Positions 4,538 through 7,561 of a DNA stretch of 7,561 nucleotides are shown here, in pieces (within the stretch, counting starts at the first letter, position 1; the number at the start of each line of letters is the position of its first letter). The DNA comes from an uncultured Synergistia bacterium (GTDB lineage Bacteria > Eremiobacterota > SpSt-956 > JAKJGF01). The stretch lies in contig CALARM010000720.1 of the NCBI GenBank assembly GCA_937888925.1, forward strand, positions 1-7,561, given 5' to 3'. Below the pieces are notes generated by a model that saw only the letters and a program-made list of their open reading frames with translations, did no database searches and had not been told where the DNA came from. Made by a program: the position numbers and the translations under genes.

Positions 4538-7117
4538 TTATTTCTCAACTGTTACTGTTACAGGAACAGGGAAATAAATATGTTCATCCGGGGCTTTCTG
4601 CCATTTTTTTGCAGTGCAATAGTTACAATCGCCATTTTCTGTGTCTATGTAATATCTCATCGGGTCAGGATTAACTTTATAATAATCTGTTAACGCATTT
4701 AATGCCTCTGTTGCATCCAACGGTTTGTCTTCATCATATGATGGTGTCCCTAAAGGTAAAGGAGCACCAGGAATAAACAATTTTCCATTTTTAGGATCTA
4801 TGTTAGGGCAGTCTCTAGTGCCATACATCATAAACCAGAAGAAATCATATGCAAAAGGGTAAGCCCATTTAGAATAAGAACTTCTATCATAACCTATAAA
4901 TAATTTAGCAGTATTAAAAGAGTTTCTCAGATGCCAGGCATAACAACCATTCCAATAGACAAGTGAATCTTTAAAATTTGTTTCAGAATTACTATTAAGA
5001 TAATCAAGATAATGATTGGTAAGGGCAAGTTCTACAATCCAACCTTCTTTCTCAAAGTCTTTTATTTTTCTGAGACGATAAAACCACCATCCTTCTTTAT
5101 TTAAAGGAGTAAACATTTTATCAAGGTAAACAATAGCCCATGCATCTAACGGTGTAGGGGCGTTGGAAACCATACTATTTCTGCCATCAACTGTGCAGGA
5201 CATTCTAAAAACTTCTCCTGAAGGCACATTATTTGGATCAAACTTTTTTTCATCTATAGTTACAGGGCCTCCATGGGTATTAATATAAATTATTCCATAT
5301 TTTCCCATAGTCGCAAGAGTCCAAGGAAACACCATATTATCCCAGTTTAATACAATGCATCTAACCAGAGGAAAAGGATAATAATAATTCCAATCCAAAG
5401 AAATATCTTTATTCTCCTCTGTTTTTATACATTTTACATTATAGTTGTTGTTCGTTAATTCATCCAGAATTCTAGTTTCTACCTGAATCCCATCAGGTGT
5501 TTGCCAGTGATAAGGAGATAGCATTATTATATCGGCATTTTTGACAGTAGTGTTATTAGAACTAGCAGCAGTGAGATGAGTAAGAGGTTTTATTTCCTCT
5601 TTCTCAGGTAATGGCTCGCCTGTATCCTCATTCTTTATTATTATTGGATCTGAAGTGGAAATACATATACTCATACCATCTTTGAACTTAACCCATATAT
5701 CATAAGGATTACCTATCGAAACGGCACCTGCTATTCCATCGGGTATAGGAGGACCATCGGGCACTTCTCCATTAAGCCATTTTATGGTATGTTGATTAGC
5801 TTCAATTACACCTAATCCTGTTTCCCATTGATCATACTGAGAAAGGACATTTCCTAATTTTTCCCTGTAAAAATCATCATAAGGAGGCCGAGGAGTAGGA
5901 GTAGCTGTAGGTGTCAAAGTAGGAGTAGGCGTGGGTGGCACTCCAAAGGTGAATCCGGTCACATCCTGTGAAAAGAAGTCAATAACCTTCTCTTCTCTGT
6001 GTCTTATCTTCTTACCATTTTCAGAAGTCCACCAGGTTGCGATGACGGACCTGCTATGTCCTCGGAATACCTTCGGCAGGCTGTATTGACCTGAAGCATC
6101 AATCTTGCAACAAGCCTTCGGCCCCAAGCTATAAACAAAGCCTTTTACCAGTGGCAGTCCACCAGTATAAACCGTACCAGATACACTGGCGGTTTTCTTT
6201 ATTACTTCAAGGAAAATATTCATACTCTGGCCGGAATTCAGCCTTGCTGTTATTGTTGTATCAACGGGGGTATCCAGACCAGGCTTAATATATACACAGC
6301 CATATGCCACCTGATATTTATATGCTCCAAACAAGCAGAGATACACCGGCTGTGTGAGACAACCTATGGAAGGATTATTCAGTGTAAACTTTAAACCTGC
6401 AGATTTCAGGTTAATTCCCGGCTCTGAGTAGACTTTGAATATTATAACCTCTCCGGGAAAGGCAAATATCTTCTCAGGACATGATTTAAGCACTGCACTT
6501 GTAGCATCAGAGGAGTTTATAGTCCCTGACGAGGGAAGTGTTTCCACTTCAGCATAACTATCTTCTCCAAATGCCACTTCCAGTTTTACATTACTGTCTG
6601 TAGCTCCTGTAAGGACTGTATTATCAAAATGCCCGTCAGAGCCTACAGGTATAGATGTGTCATCATAAGCAGAGCAAAGCTGTGCCTGTGCATTATACTC
6701 AGGCAGTGGCTTGCTTTCAGAAAGAGTTTTGTTTAATTGAGCATAAAGTTCCTGAACGTCAGCATTTGCCCAGTCTTCCGGGTAGTCCTCTTTCAAACTA
6801 TTTGCAACTTGACTGACAAAAGGCTCATTCCCTGAAGAATCTGCCCGGCAGGCAGGAACATCCAAGACGTTTATACAGGGAATGGTTTCCCCGTTTTCTG
6901 TTGTAATATTAGAAGCATATATATAGCCTGAGACAGAAACATTTTCTAAAACAGGTGTTGGTGTAGAAGTAATAACGGAAGGGTTGGAATCTATACTGGC
7001 ATTAGTATTTGTAACCGGCAGAGTGCCATTGTTACTTCCTCCGCCACAACTAACAAAAAAGCATCCAATTAATAGAGTAAAAACAAGATAAGAGTAAAGA
7101 ATTGCTGGCTTCTTCAT
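4538..7117 (-). CDS. Lipoprotein with C-terminal caspase/gingipain-like (clan CD) domain
   Basis: The 859-residue exported protein begins MKKPAILYSYLVFTLLIG with the lipobox FVSC (Cys24) followed by GGGSNNG; LIGC at Cys19 is an alternative site. Residues about 61-185 and 309-392 look like carboxypeptidase-regulatory-type beta domains (SVSGYIYAS; SVSGTVYTGG ... KIDASGQYSLPKVFRG). A Pro/Thr linker spans 394-412. Residues 413-510 are an unnamed region (IKWLNG, DIWVKFKDGM). From about 527 the order fits a caspase-like alpha/beta fold: strand NADIIMLSP, helix, strand YNVKCIKTE, strand YGIIYINTHGG with His615, then SLVYWNGCYAW with Cys725 and AKLFIGYDRSSYSKWAYPFAYDFFWF. In clan CD peptidases the catalytic His follows such a strand (HG) and the Cys follows the next. 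A CxxC (831-834) lies near the C terminus. ATG at 7117 has AGGGAGGT (7126-7133) at good spacing. It is probably the first operon gene. Proteolysis is inferred, not shown. Confidence 0.75.
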   Translation of the reverse strand: MKKPAILYSYLVFTLLIGCFFVSCGGGSNNGTLPVTNTNASIDSNPSVITSTPTPVLENVSVSGYIYASNITTENGETIPCINVLDVPACRADSSGNEPFVSQVANSLKEDYPEDWANADVQELYAQLNKTLSESKPLPEYNAQAQLCSAYDDTSIPVGSDGHFDNTVLTGATDSNVKLEVAFGEDSYAEVETLPSSGTINSSDATSAVLKSCPEKIFAFPGEVIIFKVYSEPGINLKSAGLKFTLNNPSIGCLTQPVYLCLFGAYKYQVAYGCVYIKPGLDTPVDTTITARLNSGQSMNIFLEVIKKTASVSGTVYTGGLPLVKGFVYSLGPKACCKIDASGQYSLPKVFRGHSRSVIATWWTSENGKKIRHREEKVIDFFSQDVTGFTFGVPPTPTPTLTPTATPTPRPPYDDFYREKLGNVLSQYDQWETGLGVIEANQHTIKWLNGEVPDGPPIPDGIAGAVSIGNPYDIWVKFKDGMSICISTSDPIIIKNEDTGEPLPEKEEIKPLTHLTAASSNNTTVKNADIIMLSPYHWQTPDGIQVETRILDELTNNNYNVKCIKTEENKDISLDWNYYYPFPLVRCIVLNWDNMVFPWTLATMGKYGIIYINTHGGPVTIDEKKFDPNNVPSGEVFRMSCTVDGRNSMVSNAPTPLDAWAIVYLDKMFTPLNKEGWWFYRLRKIKDFEKEGWIVELALTNHYLDYLNSNSETNFKDSLVYWNGCYAWHLRNSFNTAKLFIGYDRSSYSKWAYPFAYDFFWFMMYGTRDCPNIDPKNGKLFIPGAPLPLGTPSYDEDKPLDATEALNALTDYYKVNPDPMRYYIDTENGDCNYCTAKKWQKAPDEHIYFPVPVTVTVEK
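5882..5938 (-). repeat. Repetitive DNA coding for the Pro/Thr linker
   Basis: Repeated GTAGGA/GTAGGC-type hexamers on the plus strand encode residues 394-412 of the caspase-like lipoprotein (PPTPTPTLTPTATPTP and a few more). Such linkers are flexible, exposed spacers that separate domains outside the cell. Simple hexamer repeats can expand or contract in frame, so linker length may vary between strains. Confidence 0.7.
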
Positions 7118-7147
7118 AAAAAGCTACCTCCCTGAAAAAAACATATG

Positions 7148-7187
7148 AAATAGAAAAAGTCTTTATAGAAAGATAGCAATTCTATTT
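7148..7187. repeat. 8-bp inverted repeat in the operon leader
   Basis: AAATAGAA (7148-7155) and TTCTATTT (7180-7187) are perfect reverse complements with 24 bases between them. They lie between the predicted -10 box and the ribosome site of the caspase-like lipoprotein gene. It could be an operator or a leader hairpin, but in such AT-rich DNA an 8-bp match can arise by chance. Confidence 0.25.
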
Positions 7188-7215
7188 AATAAACGTAAAA
7201 TCCTTCCAATATCAA
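7187..7215 (-). promoter_or_regulatory. Possible promoter of the lipoprotein operon
   Basis: On the minus strand TTGATA (7210-7215) is followed after 17 bases by TTATTA (7187-7192), or after 18 by TATTAA (7186-7191). The -35 is good and the -10 is weak. The start would lie about 60 bases upstream of the ATG at 7117. A run of 12 A on the plus strand (7214-7225, T on the transcribed-sense strand) overlaps the upstream edge of the -35 and could act like an UP element. Several other weak matches exist in this AT-rich stretch. Confidence 0.35.
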
Positions 7216-7470
7216 AAAAAAAAAACGGTTAGTTTATTATGCTTAGTATATATGAAAATGTTTATTGAGGATAAATACTACTTTTTAGAAAAGCCTTGTG
7301 TTATAAAGGTTTTGTATTTTTTACCATCAAAAAAATTTTTTTGAAAAATTACTTTTTCTCAAGAAAAAAATTCCCTATAAAATTACTCTATTATTTTATA
7401 GAAACCCTTTATTTTATTAACTTTTCTTGAGTTTACATTAGCTAAAAATTATCAAATATTATTAAAAGCA
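7216..7470. other. AT-rich gene-free stretch
   Basis: I find no open frame of convincing length on either strand here, and no tRNA or other known RNA. It contains a 12-base A-run at its left edge (7214-7225) and many shorter A and T runs. It also holds a 10-bp inverted repeat, CTCAAGAAAA (7358-7367) with TTTTCTTGAG (7422-7431), 54 bases apart. It probably holds regulatory DNA for the leftward operon. Confidence 0.5.
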
Positions 7471-7497
7471 TAAAACCCTTATATTGCAAGGGTTTTA
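7471..7497. terminator. Possible bidirectional intrinsic terminator
   Basis: TAAAACCCTT (7471-7480) and AAGGGTTTTA (7488-7497) are perfect reverse complements around a 7-base loop. The stem ends in TTTT on either strand, and the minus strand continues TATGCTTTTAAT, so it could stop transcription arriving from the right as well as from the left. The stem has only three G-C pairs, so it would be a modest terminator. Confidence 0.5.
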
Positions 7498-7507
7498 GAT
7501 TAAGAGA

Positions 7508-7561
7508 ATGTCATTAAGTAGGATAGACAACCAGCGAGTTGCATTTCTGCACTTTTCCAAT
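7508..7561 (+). CDS. Possible start of a gene running off the right edge
   Basis: ATG at 7508 opens a frame of 18 codons to the window edge, reading MSLSRIDNQRVAFLHFSN. The only ribosome-site-like sequence, AAGAG, sits almost against the ATG, so initiation here would be weak. On the minus strand all three frames are also open from the edge until close to the hairpin at 7471-7497 (stops near 7514, 7500 and 7495). The true gene could therefore instead be one ending here from the right. The data do not decide. Confidence 0.2.
   Translation, partial: MSLSRIDNQRVAFLHFSN

Noticed and set aside
5882..5938. Short repeats as a CRISPR array or minisatellite
   Set aside because: The repeats are in-frame codons of a Pro/Thr linker with no spacers between them.
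1..7561. tRNA, rRNA or riboswitch genes
   Set aside because: No cloverleaf, rRNA-like segment or known riboswitch core was visible on either strand by eye.

Overview
This AT-rich window comes from a bacterium whose exported lipoproteins point to a cell envelope with lipid-anchored proteins, probably a Gram-negative-type one. All three large proteins on the minus strand begin with a type II signal peptide, and two of them have the lipobox followed by a CGGGS stretch. Pro-Thr linkers of the PTPTPT kind, Phd/RelE toxin-antitoxin genes and ordinary Shine-Dalgarno sites also fit a bacterium. This style is common in metagenome-derived candidate phyla, but nothing here fixes the taxon.

Left part (1-1950, plus strand). 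The C-terminal 55 residues of an unrecognised protein end at 168. A Phd/YefM-type antitoxin (263-523) and a RelE/ParE-type toxin (516-800) follow, overlapping by 8 bases. A perfect inverted repeat lies just downstream of their predicted -10 box and probably serves as the autoregulatory operator. The interval 801-1133 has no convincing gene. It holds a hairpin with a T-run on the minus-strand side and about 145 bp of A/T-tracts repeating mostly every 10-11 bp, which should be strongly curved DNA. Next comes a short tyrosine recombinase (1134-1850) with all six catalytic residues but no room for a normal core-binding domain. A perfect 20-bp inverted repeat (1879-1950) follows it.

Right part (1951-7561, minus strand). 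Three lipoprotein genes run leftward with gaps of 30 and 15 bases, so they are probably one operon. In transcription order they are: an 859-residue protein with carboxypeptidase-regulatory-like beta domains, a Pro/Thr linker and a C-terminal caspase/gingipain-like (clan CD) domain with a candidate His615/Cys725 dyad; a six-repeat NHL-like beta-propeller; and a protein with bacterial Ig-like repeats. Together they look like a surface-exposed or periplasmic set with one putative peptidase and two binding or adhesive proteins. The last 440 bases are very AT-rich, with a predicted promoter for this operon, a possible bidirectional terminator at 7471-7497, and the possible start of another gene at the edge.

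The two parts look unrelated in function. The left part resembles a small accessory island (toxin-antitoxin plus recombinase with structured DNA on both sides). The right part is an envelope operon. The items most worth following up are the lipid-anchored caspase-like protein and the minimal recombinase with its flanking structures.
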